NCBI GenBank assembly: GCA_002384205.1
Contig: DGBH01000179.1
Span: 2,623-50,140, forward strand
DNA length: 47,518 bases
Direction of reading: 5' to 3'
From: Bacteroidetes bacterium UBA4009
GTDB lineage: Bacteria; Bacteroidota; Bacteroidia; NS11-12g; UBA9320
Numbering within the stretch: position 1 is the first letter of the stretch; every line of letters begins with the position of its first letter. The notes under the pieces were generated by a model. The model saw only the letters and a list, made by a program, of their open reading frames with translations, was not told the DNA's origin and searched no databases. A program made the position numbers and the translations under genes. This document shows, piece after piece, positions 35,255-43,010 of this stretch.

Positions 35255-38200
35255 ATGTCGTCAAAGGCCAACGCAACTATATATCAACAATACAAGCAAT
35301 TGGATATACCCAGTACAGAAAAAAATGTACTCGCGTATTGGAAAAATAATCATGTATTCGAAAAAAGTATTTCTAACCGTGAAGGTAAAGACACCTACGT
35401 TTTTTACGAAGGGCCTCCTTCTGCTAACGGTATGCCTGGCATACATCACGTTATCAGTCGATCACTAAAGGACGTTTTTTGCAGATACAAAACCTTAAAA
35501 GGCTTTAAAGTTGAGCGCAAGGCTGGATGGGATACGCACGGTTTACCCATAGAGTTACAAGTAGAAAAGAAACTAGGTATAACCAAAGAAGATATTGGTA
35601 CCAAAATAAGCGTAGAAGATTACAACGCGGCATGCCGAGCAGACGTGTTACAGTTTAAGGATATTTGGGATGACCTGACCGAAAAAATAGGATATTGGGT
35701 AGATCTAGATAATCCTTACATTACTTACGAAAACGAGTACATTGAGTCTGTATGGAACTTATTACAGCGATTACATCAAAAAGGATTTTTATATAAAGGA
35801 CACACCATACAGCCCTTCTCTCCTGCTGCTGGCACGGGTCTTAGCTCGCATGAGCTTAACCAGCCTGGCACTTACAAAGACGTAAAGGACACTACCGTTG
35901 TGGCTCAATTTCAAATGAGCACTCCTGCCAGCATGGGATTAGACCATAATTGGGGAAACACGTTTTTCATTGCATGGACAACCACACCGTGGACTTTGCC
36001 AAGTAACACGGCATTAGGCGTTGGTCCTAAAATTGATTATTCAGTAGTTAAAACTTATAATCAGTACACGTTTGAAAAAATTACAGTTATTCTAGCCACC
36101 AAGCTTCTTTCAAAATATTTTTCTGAGAAGAACAGTGAGCTTAACCTTGCCGATTATGCGGCAGGTGATAAGCAAATCCCTTTTGAGATAGTTAAGGGAT
36201 TAAAAGGAAATGATCTAATCGGATTAAAATATAAGCAGCTTATGCCCTACCATCAGCCAGAAGATGGACGCGCATTTGAAGTAATTGGTGCTAATTTTGT
36301 AACTACAGAAGATGGAACTGGTATAGTTCACCTAGCTCCTAGTTTTGGTAGTGACGATTATATCGCTGCTAAGCAAAATGGCATTGGTTCATTGACGCTT
36401 GTAGACAAAACCGGAAAATTTGTGGCTGGTATGGAAGAGTTCTCAGGCTTGTATGTTAAAAATTACAAAGACGAAGATGAATCTGCAGCTGGATATATGA
36501 CTGCCGATGTTAAAATTGCAATTAAGCTTAAAACAGACAACAAAGCCTTTAAGGTAGAAAAATACGAGCATAGCTACCCACACTGCTGGCGAACTGATAA
36601 GCCTATTCTCTATTACCCTTTAGAAAGCTGGTTTATTAAAACTACTGCTGTAAAAGATCGCCTCATCGAATTGAATAAAACGATCAACTGGAAACCTGCA
36701 AGCACTGGAGAAGGTAGATTTGGAAATTGGCTTGAAAATCTTGTAGATTGGAACTTAAGCCGAAGCCGCTATTGGGGTACGCCGTTACCGATCTGGCGAA
36801 CCACCGATGGTGAAGAAGAGATTTGCATAGGCTCTATAGAACAATTAAGAACCGAGGTTGAAAAAGCGGTAACTGCAGGTTTTATGCCGAGCAATACCAT
36901 TACCCCAGAATTTGATTTGCATAGACCGTTTATTGATGACGTAATACTGGTATCTATAACGGGCAAGCCGATGCAACGAGAAACAGACCTTATTGACGTT
37001 TGGTTTGATTCTGGAGCAATGCCATATGCTCAATTACACTATCCATTTGAAAACAAGGAAAAAGTAGAGGACAGAACGAATTACCCGGCTGATTTTATTG
37101 CCGAAGGCGTAGATCAAACGCGTGGATGGTTCTTTACCCTGCACGCTATATCTGTGATGCTAAATGACTCTGTTGCCTTTAAAAACGTAATGGCTAATGG
37201 GCTGGTATTAGACAAAAACGGTAACAAGATGTCTAAGCGACTAGGTAATACCGTAGATCCGTTTAAAGCAGTAGAAAATTACGGTGCTGATGTAATACGT
37301 TGGTACATGCTAAGCAATTCTGCGCCTTGGGATAATTTAAAATTTGACATAGAGGGTCTTACAGAAACGCAACGTAAGTTTTTTGGCACCTTGCATAATA
37401 CCTACGGATTCTATGCTTTGTATGCCAATATTGATGGTTTTACCAATAAAGAAGCGGAAGTTCCTTTGGCAGAAAGACAGGAATTAGACCGCTGGATCTT
37501 ATCCAAGTTGAATTCACTAATATTGCTTGTTTCTGAGGCAATGGATGACTATGAGCCCACCAAAGCAACGCGTGCTATTCAAAATTTTGTAATCGATGAT
37601 TTAAGTAATTGGTACGTTAGACTTAATCGCCGCCGTTTTTGGAAAGGGGAACTAAGCAACGATAAAATAGCGGCTTACCAAACGCTGCATACCTGCTTGA
37701 CCAGTATAGCTAAGCTCATGTGTAGCTTTAGTCCATTTTATGCTGACAATATGTATCAAGACTTGATGTTTACAGATGAGTCTGTACACCTGCAAGATTT
37801 TCCGGTAGCTGATAAGGCCCTTATAAATATAGATTTAGAAAAACAGATCGAAATATCTCAGCGTATCACTTCACTCATCTTACGTATAAGAAAACTGGAA
37901 GGGATAAAAGTACGTCAACCGCTAAGCAAAGCGATTATACCAGCATTAAGTGATGAGTTTGCAGAGAATCTTAAAAAAGTACAAGAGGTAATCAAGTCTG
38001 AAGTTAATATCAAAGAAATTGAGATTATCGATAAGAATTCAAGTATTATTAAGAAATCATGTAAAGCCAACTTTAAGGTTTTAGGAGCCAAGGTAGGAAA
38101 AGACATGAAGACTGTCGCTGATGAAATAGCCCACTTTGATAATGAATTGATTAGCAAACTTGAAAACGGATCTTCTGTAACCATCAATGCAAATGGTCAA

Positions 38201-38569
38201 GATTATGCCCTCACTGCAGAAGATATTGAGATTAAAACGGCAGATATTCCTGGATGGCAAATCATGTCAGATGCCAATTATACCGTGGCACTTGATCTTG
38301 AATTAACGGAGGATCTTAAAACAGAAGGTATTGCTAGAGAGTTGGTTAATAAAATACAAAACCTACGAAAAGACAAAGATTTTGAGGTTACTGACAAGAT
38401 AAAAGTAAACCTAGAAAACCACCATTACATCCAAAATGCATTGAATTCCTATAATGAATATATTTGCGGAGAAATATTGGCAGACGATTTAATATGCGTT
38501 GACCAATTGACTGGCACTGACACCATAGATATCGATACACATATTCTTAAAATACAATTATCTAAATAA
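35255..38569 (+). CDS. ileS: Isoleucyl-tRNA synthetase, type 2-like, with GIHH signature
   Basis: A 1104-residue class I synthetase. The catalytic core has 'GWDTHGLPIELQVEKKLGI', the editing domain at about 190-420 ('TTTPWTLPSNTALGV'), and an intact 'KMSKR' at 658-662. The Thr in 'GWDTHGLP' and the length suit the eukaryote-like type 2 IleRS. The HIGH signature, normally HxGH, reads G62-I63-H64-H65 (DNA ggc ata cat cac at 35438-35449), so the first His and the Gly have changed places. From memory, this swap has been described in a subset of type 2 enzymes and linked to very strong mupirocin resistance. The anticodon-binding and C-terminal domains follow. It is the only ileS visible here, so it is presumably the housekeeping enzyme unless a second copy lies elsewhere. 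Confidence 0.96.
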   Translation: MSSKANATIYQQYKQLDIPSTEKNVLAYWKNNHVFEKSISNREGKDTYVFYEGPPSANGMPGIHHVISRSLKDVFCRYKTLKGFKVERKAGWDTHGLPIELQVEKKLGITKEDIGTKISVEDYNAACRADVLQFKDIWDDLTEKIGYWVDLDNPYITYENEYIESVWNLLQRLHQKGFLYKGHTIQPFSPAAGTGLSSHELNQPGTYKDVKDTTVVAQFQMSTPASMGLDHNWGNTFFIAWTTTPWTLPSNTALGVGPKIDYSVVKTYNQYTFEKITVILATKLLSKYFSEKNSELNLADYAAGDKQIPFEIVKGLKGNDLIGLKYKQLMPYHQPEDGRAFEVIGANFVTTEDGTGIVHLAPSFGSDDYIAAKQNGIGSLTLVDKTGKFVAGMEEFSGLYVKNYKDEDESAAGYMTADVKIAIKLKTDNKAFKVEKYEHSYPHCWRTDKPILYYPLESWFIKTTAVKDRLIELNKTINWKPASTGEGRFGNWLENLVDWNLSRSRYWGTPLPIWRTTDGEEEICIGSIEQLRTEVEKAVTAGFMPSNTITPEFDLHRPFIDDVILVSITGKPMQRETDLIDVWFDSGAMPYAQLHYPFENKEKVEDRTNYPADFIAEGVDQTRGWFFTLHAISVMLNDSVAFKNVMANGLVLDKNGNKMSKRLGNTVDPFKAVENYGADVIRWYMLSNSAPWDNLKFDIEGLTETQRKFFGTLHNTYGFYALYANIDGFTNKEAEVPLAERQELDRWILSKLNSLILLVSEAMDDYEPTKATRAIQNFVIDDLSNWYVRLNRRRFWKGELSNDKIAAYQTLHTCLTSIAKLMCSFSPFYADNMYQDLMFTDESVHLQDFPVADKALINIDLEKQIEISQRITSLILRIRKLEGIKVRQPLSKAIIPALSDEFAENLKKVQEVIKSEVNIKEIEIIDKNSSIIKKSCKANFKVLGAKVGKDMKTVADEIAHFDNELISKLENGSSVTINANGQDYALTAEDIEIKTADIPGWQIMSDANYTVALDLELTEDLKTEGIARELVNKIQNLRKDKDFEVTDKIKVNLENHHYIQNALNSYNEYICGEILADDLICVDQLTGTDTIDIDTHILKIQLSK

Positions 38570-38576
38570 TAATAAG

Positions 38577-38957
38577 ATGGAAGAAACACATAGATACAGC
38601 GATGCAGACTTAGCAGAGTTTAAAGAAATTATTTTAAACAAATTAGAGAGCGCTAAGACCGAATTAAAATATCTGTTAAACCAGATTAAGCACGATAACG
38701 AAAACGGTACAGACGATACGGCTAGTGCTTATGTGGCAATAGATGATGGCAGTGCATCACAACAAAAAGAAAGTGTTGGGCAATTAGCAGCGAGACAACA
38801 AAAGTTCATTGATAGTTTAGAAATGGCATTAGTACGTATAGGTAATAAAACGTATGGAATTTGCAAAGTAACTGGCATTTTAATATCGAAAGAACGTTTG
38901 AGAGCAGTTCCTCACACTACTCAAAGTATAGAAGCAAAGAAAAATCAATACAAATAA
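38577..38957 (+). CDS. DksA/TraR-family protein lacking zinc-finger cysteines
   Basis: A 126-residue protein with a long helical coiled-coil N-terminus and a DksA/TraR-type C-terminus: 'LVRIGNKTYGICKVTGILISKERLRAVPHTTQS'. Of the four zinc-ligand cysteines expected, only C96 remains; the others correspond to T99, S117 and A120. The coiled-coil tip lacks a clear DxxDxA motif, so RNA polymerase control in the DksA manner is uncertain. Proteins of this kind next to ileS and lspA are typical of Bacteroidota to my knowledge. It starts seven bases after the ileS stop and ends eight bases before lspA, so the three are one operon. Confidence 0.85.
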   Translation: MEETHRYSDADLAEFKEIILNKLESAKTELKYLLNQIKHDNENGTDDTASAYVAIDDGSASQQKESVGQLAARQQKFIDSLEMALVRIGNKTYGICKVTGILISKERLRAVPHTTQSIEAKKNQYK

Positions 38958-38965
38958 TCATCCCC

Positions 38966-39652
38966 TTGCAGGAAAGTATAGACCTTAAAAAAAAGCAGGT
39001 AGTCTTAGTTGCGGTCACTGTTTTTATCGTATTATTATTAGACCAGTGGTTAAAAATTCACATCAAAACCAATTTCACCTTAGGCGAGAGTAAAATGATA
39101 TTCCATAATTGGTTTGAACTTCATTTCACAGAAAATCCCGGAATGGCTTTTGGTCTAACCTTGGGAGGAAAATGGGGTAAAATCTTATTAACTATTTTTA
39201 GAATTATTGCATCGGGTATTATTGTATACTACATATCTAGCCTTATTAGAGACGGAGCTAAGACGATGATGATTGTGCTAGTATCTCTTATACTCGCAGG
39301 AGCACTAGGAAATATTTTAGATTCTCTTTTTTACGGTTTATTTTTCAGTGAGAGCACCTACCATAGTGTGGCACAATTTAATCCAGCAGACGGAGGCTAT
39401 GCCCCTATGTTTATGGGTAAGGTTGTAGATATGATCTACCTGCCACTTCTAGATACCTTTTGGCCAGATTGGGTGCCTTATTTTGGAGGAACAAGATTTC
39501 AGTTTTTTAGACCCGTTTTTAACATAGCTGATTCTGCTATAAGCATAGGAGTTTTTACCATTATAGCTTTCAGAAAACAGTTATTTGACTACTCTGAAGA
39601 AACAGTTGATGACGCTGATGTAGCAGATGAAGTCACATCTGAAGTGCAGTAA
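38966..39652 (+). CDS. lspA: Lipoprotein signal peptidase (signal peptidase II)
   Basis: A 228-residue membrane aspartic protease. Four spans are visible. Conserved blocks are 'LLLDQWLKIHI', 'ENPGMAFGL', 'GALGNILDSLFYG' with D119, and 'FNIADSAISIG' with D189, the two catalytic aspartates. It cleaves prolipoproteins before the lipid-modified cysteine. I start it at TTG 38966, eight bases after the preceding stop; an earlier in-frame start would lie inside the DksA-like gene and adds non-family residues. About 40 extra residues separate the two aspartates compared with E. coli LspA, and an acidic tail follows the last span. Confidence 0.93.
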   Translation: MQESIDLKKKQVVLVAVTVFIVLLLDQWLKIHIKTNFTLGESKMIFHNWFELHFTENPGMAFGLTLGGKWGKILLTIFRIIASGIIVYYISSLIRDGAKTMMIVLVSLILAGALGNILDSLFYGLFFSESTYHSVAQFNPADGGYAPMFMGKVVDMIYLPLLDTFWPDWVPYFGGTRFQFFRPVFNIADSAISIGVFTIIAFRKQLFDYSEETVDDADVADEVTSEVQ

Positions 39653-39689
39653 AACCTTCTAAGAAGCTTCAGCCAAGTCTCCTTTTAAG

Positions 39690-39875
39690 TTATTGATCCT
39701 TCGTCTCATCATTCTCATCTTCCCTGTCTTTGTTGCCAAACACAGGTTTAAGAATGTAGTAGACACCAATAAAGACTATGAGCGTTACGACTACTTGGCT
39801 TATCATCCACAGCCCAAAAGTACCATCGGGTGCAGCATTGGGTAGCTTTTGACTAACATCTTGTAATAAATTCAT
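39690..39875 (-). CDS. 61-residue single-span membrane protein next to the NSS transporter
   Basis: A short protein with a polar N-terminus, one membrane span at about 22-44 ('GLWMISQVVVTLIVFIGVYY') and a strongly acidic tail rich in Asp, Glu and Asn. It starts 25 bases after the 47-residue microprotein gene and shares its plan (short N-terminus, one span, acidic tail). The position as third gene of the NSS transporter unit suggests an accessory subunit of the transporter. I do not recognise a family for it. Conservation in relatives would be needed to be certain that it is translated. Confidence 0.65.
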   Translation of the reverse strand: MNLLQDVSQKLPNAAPDGTFGLWMISQVVVTLIVFIGVYYILKPVFGNKDREDENDETKDQ

Positions 39876-39900
39876 ATATTTCCGTTATTCCGATTACTAT

Positions 39901-40044
39901 TTATCTAGGTTCTTCATCATTTTCTGAGTACGAATCTGGCTCCTCTTTTGGTGGAGTGGTAAGTACTTTATAAAAGAAATAGAGTGCTGCTCCTATTACT
40001 AGCCCTTGGGCCAGTATCATGGTGATAAGTGCTGATGTGTTCAT
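39901..40044 (-). CDS. 47-residue MetS-like small subunit of the NSS transporter
   Basis: An open frame of 47 codons starting with ATG at 40044 and ending with TAA at 39901. The product begins 'MNTSALITMILAQGLVIGAA', has one span (about 5-25) and an acidic tail ending 'SENDEEPR'. The opening and span resemble the MetS family of NSS transporter small subunits; in Corynebacterium the small MetS protein is needed with the NSS-type transporter MetP for methionine uptake. It begins 18 bases after the NSS transporter stop on the same strand, which is the expected arrangement. It is easily missed because of its size. Family assignment is from memory. Confidence 0.75.
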   Translation of the reverse strand: MNTSALITMILAQGLVIGAALYFFYKVLTTPPKEEPDSYSENDEEPR

Positions 40045-40062
40045 ATTTATACTATTAGTAAG

Positions 40063-41874
40063 TTAAGCAGTCGCTCTACCTTCTTTGGTTCGTTTGTTAA
40101 ATGCCATGTACACTAAAATACAGATAAACCCAAATAGACTTAGAAGCATTAATCTACCTATGTTCTTATAAAACACTTTATTGGTAAATTCTCCTATTGC
40201 TATTTCGTCGCCTGCATGAATTTTTTGACCTACCATTACCGAGGGTATTTGTCCTTCTTCAAACTCGTATACAATTTGATCTTCAAATGGTGTTTCTATC
40301 TTTTTATTCTCAGCCTTGACAAAACTCACTTTCGTATTGGTAAAACTGAGCACTACTTGATTTTCTGTAACTTCTTTAACCGTAGCCTCATCAGTAGTTC
40401 CGCCAATTTTTTCTGCATAATAAGATGTCGCAAATGCTTCTCTATTGTAGGTGTCTTTATGCGTAATGTTATTGTAGATATCTGGTAAACTTGATATGAA
40501 CACCCATCCTAAAAGTAAAGGTGTTACATATTTCATAATAAACTTAAATACAACAGGAATTTTTATATCCGCACCACGTGTAAGCTCATCCCATCCTTTA
40601 TTAATACCAAAAACCCAAGAGAATAAGATGACTTCAAAAAAAGCAAACGCAACTAAACTAACGGTACCTGCCCAGTAGTCATAATCATCAAAAACGCCTT
40701 CTTTAAAGAAAAATACGGTAGGTAAACCTAGTATTAGGGCAATAAGCCCAAAAGACCAAGCTCCTTTATTTTTACTCCATCCAAATTCATCTGCCATAAA
40801 GCCCATCCATGGCGTACCCATAGCGAGTGAGCTCGTAATACCCGCAAAGAATAAAAGACCAAACCACATCACCCCAGCAAATAATGCCAGTGTAGGACCC
40901 CATTGTTGAAATAAGAAAGGCATAGTTTGAAATGCCATACCAAATCCTGCATTATTCAATACCCAGTCTAAACCTAAATATCCTGCTGCGATAGGTATTA
41001 CAATTGCACTTCCTAAAACTACTTCTACAAACTCATTCATAAAACCAGCTGAAAGTGAATTTAAGGCGATATCATCCTTCTCTTTAACATAGGCTGCATA
41101 GCAATGGACCGTACCCATACCTACAGATAAGGTGAAAAATATTTGTCCAGCTGCGGCCAGCCACACTTTAGGACTCCATATAGAATCTAATTGCGGCGTC
41201 CATAAGAAATTAATACCATCTATTGCATTGGCTAATGGAAATGCATCTGAAGCTCCGCTAGACCCCAGGGTAAGACCTCTTACTGCTAACACAATACCAA
41301 AAAGAATAAGTAGTGGCATTCCAATTTTAGCTACTTTTTCTACTCCTCCAAGTCCTTTAGAAAGGATAAAAGTATTTATAGCTAAACATACAATGTAAAA
41401 AACTATGGCTTCATAAGGTATGCCTGTGGTAGTTTGCGAAATATCAGTGTATGATGCAAAGAAACCTGCCACTTCAGATTGGCTCATGCCATTGAAGGTT
41501 CCAATTACCGAGTGATAGACATAAGACATCGTCCAAGACTCAATGTATGCATAGTAAGAAACAACAGCGATATTGGTAAAAATACCAAAAACTCCTATGT
41601 ACTTAAGTACGCGCCCTTTTACCATAGAATCTAATATATACGGCGTACTATGATTCCCAAATCGGCCGCCAAATCGGCCCGAAGACCATTCTATGAAGAG
41701 TAACGGAATACCCATTAATAAAAAGCAAATAAGGTAAGGAATAATAAAAGCTCCTCCCCCATTTTGAACTGCTTGTACCGGAAATCGTAAGAAATTACCA
41801 AGACCTACAGCATTACCTGCCATAGCTAATATAAGACCTACTCTTGAACCCCAAGTTTCGTTTGACTGACTCAT
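40063..41874 (-). CDS. Neurotransmitter:sodium symporter (NSS) family transporter with soluble insertion
   Basis: A 603-residue sodium-coupled symporter of the LeuT fold. Span 1 has the unwound substrate/sodium motif 'GNAVGLGNFLRFPVQAVQN', followed by 'GGGAFIIPYLI'; later spans show 'FFTLSVGMGTVHCYAAYV' (span 6) and 'FAGITSSLAMG' (span 8). Family members take up amino acids or related solutes. Unlike usual bacterial NSS proteins (about 450-510 residues), residues ~467-570 form a hydrophilic beta-rich insertion before the last span, ending with 'VMVGQKIHAGDEIAIGEF', which resembles a barrel-sandwich hybrid fold. Two small single-span genes follow within 25 bp each. The substrate is unknown; methionine or alanine-like amino acids are possible from the MetS-like partner. 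Confidence 0.9.
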   Translation of the reverse strand: MSQSNETWGSRVGLILAMAGNAVGLGNFLRFPVQAVQNGGGAFIIPYLICFLLMGIPLLFIEWSSGRFGGRFGNHSTPYILDSMVKGRVLKYIGVFGIFTNIAVVSYYAYIESWTMSYVYHSVIGTFNGMSQSEVAGFFASYTDISQTTTGIPYEAIVFYIVCLAINTFILSKGLGGVEKVAKIGMPLLILFGIVLAVRGLTLGSSGASDAFPLANAIDGINFLWTPQLDSIWSPKVWLAAAGQIFFTLSVGMGTVHCYAAYVKEKDDIALNSLSAGFMNEFVEVVLGSAIVIPIAAGYLGLDWVLNNAGFGMAFQTMPFLFQQWGPTLALFAGVMWFGLLFFAGITSSLAMGTPWMGFMADEFGWSKNKGAWSFGLIALILGLPTVFFFKEGVFDDYDYWAGTVSLVAFAFFEVILFSWVFGINKGWDELTRGADIKIPVVFKFIMKYVTPLLLGWVFISSLPDIYNNITHKDTYNREAFATSYYAEKIGGTTDEATVKEVTENQVVLSFTNTKVSFVKAENKKIETPFEDQIVYEFEEGQIPSVMVGQKIHAGDEIAIGEFTNKVFYKNIGRLMLLSLFGFICILVYMAFNKRTKEGRATA

Positions 41875-41915
41875 AAATTAAGAGGTTGCAATATGAGTGT
41901 TTTTTATAGAATGCC

Positions 41916-41923
41916 CAAATTTA
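41916..41923 (-). promoter_or_regulatory. -7 promoter element of the NSS transporter unit
   Basis: On the minus strand this reads TAAATTTG, an exact TAnnTTTG match, 41 bp upstream of the NSS ATG and overlapping the last codon of the NlpC/P60 gene. No -33 match is obvious. Confidence 0.4.
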
Positions 41924-42607
41924 TCTCAGCCGCTTAGCTGAATGATATTCATGAGTTTGCTCACCCGTATCGCTATTTATAATCCCCGATTTGGTAAGCT
42001 TATCTATTCTCACACTTCCATGGGCATGTATGATCAAGCCTTGCCCCAAAACCATACCAACATGCACTATACGCTCGTTTTTAGTAAAAAAAACCAAATC
42101 TCCAGTGAATAAATTATCAAACGATAGTGGTTTCCCCTCCTTTTGTTGTTGCGAGGCATCACGAGGCAGATTTATACCTAGACACTTATAAACTACTTGA
42201 ACATAACCAGAGCAATCAATACCACTAAAATGTCTGCCACCCCAGAGATAGGGTGACCCTAAAAATGATTTTGCTAAATCGTCAAAAGACTTTTTTCTAT
42301 CTCCTTCCTCAGAGACAAAAAGCTCAGACCCCATAGAAGAGATAAGAACATCAGAAGATAATGCGTTATTACCCTTAAAATATAAATCAGTTTGTGTAGA
42401 AATAGGCTTAGATTCAGACCAATAAACGCTTGACTTACTCAACCAACCTTCGTAACCATCAAAGTCCATTTTTATAAAAAACCAATCACCCTCTTGCTTA
42501 AGGACCACATACGTCTCACCAAACAGGAGTTGTGAAACCATCTCAGACCCGCTTCGCGGCTCGCCTCTGAGCGGAATTTGAGCAATATGGCAAATCCCTT
42601 TTTGCAC
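41921..42607 (-). CDS. NlpC/P60 (C40) cysteine peptidase with N-terminal SH3-like domain
   Basis: A 228-residue protein with an SH3-like region at about 1-65 ('LRGEPRSGSEMVSQLLFGE' and 'DWFFIKMDFDGYEGWL') and an NlpC/P60 domain at about 105-225. Catalytic residues are C132 in 'GIDCSGYVQ', H182 in 'RIVHVGMV' and a third polar residue in 'LIIHAHG' (H194). No signal peptide is visible, so it resembles cytoplasmic recycling enzymes such as YkfC that cut L-Ala-D-Glu-diaminopimelate peptides, rather than exported hydrolases. The start is GTG at 42607, four bases after the ferredoxin stop, so the two genes are probably cotranscribed. Confidence 0.87.
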   Translation of the reverse strand: MQKGICHIAQIPLRGEPRSGSEMVSQLLFGETYVVLKQEGDWFFIKMDFDGYEGWLSKSSVYWSESKPISTQTDLYFKGNNALSSDVLISSMGSELFVSEEGDRKKSFDDLAKSFLGSPYLWGGRHFSGIDCSGYVQVVYKCLGINLPRDASQQQKEGKPLSFDNLFTGDLVFFTKNERIVHVGMVLGQGLIIHAHGSVRIDKLTKSGIINSDTGEQTHEYHSAKRLR

Positions 42608-42611
42608 TATT

Positions 42612-42959
42612 TTAAATGTGTAATCTTGCCTTACGTGCCAATAATTGCTCTTCTGATTCTACCCGATCCGGATCTGGAACACAGCAGTCTACTGGACATA
42701 CTGCAGCACACTGGGGTTCTTCATGAAAACCTTTACACTCTGTACACTTATCAGGCACTATATAATATACCTCGTCAGAAATTGGTTGTTGTATATCGCT
42801 TACGGACACTTGTGCACCGTTTTCTAATTTGTATTTGCCGGTTACCCCTGTACCATCAGCTATCTTCCACTCTGCACCTGCTTCGTATATAGCTGTATTA
42901 GGACATTCCGGCTCGCACGCCCCACAATTAATACATTCGTCTGTTATGATGATTGCCAT
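42612..42959 (-). CDS. 2[4Fe-4S] ferredoxin
   Basis: A 115-residue iron-sulphur protein of the Allochromatium type. Cluster one uses C9, C12, C15 and C19 ('[12 protein letters not shown]'). The second site is C72 and C75, an eight-residue spacer 'KGFHEEPQ', then C84 and C88 ('[10 protein letters not shown]'), with extra cysteines C92/C93. About 50 residues separate the two sites, longer than in clostridial ferredoxins and carrying a Tyr/Val-rich loop. It carries electrons at low potential in the cytoplasm; the partner oxidoreductase is not in the window. It is the first gene of a unit with the NlpC/P60 gene. Confidence 0.92.
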   Translation of the reverse strand: MAIIITDECINCGACEPECPNTAIYEAGAEWKIADGTGVTGKYKLENGAQVSVSDIQQPISDEVYYIVPDKCTECKGFHEEPQCAAVCPVDCCVPDPDRVESEEQLLARKARLHI

Positions 42960-43010
42960 TGGTGCAAAGAAAATCTTTTTAGGCAGAACATTTCAAATGA
43001 AAAATAACTA

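Noticed and set aside
38861..38965. Upstream extension of lspA into the DksA-like gene
   Set aside because: The extra residues are the DksA-like gene read in another frame; the family start fits TTG 38966.
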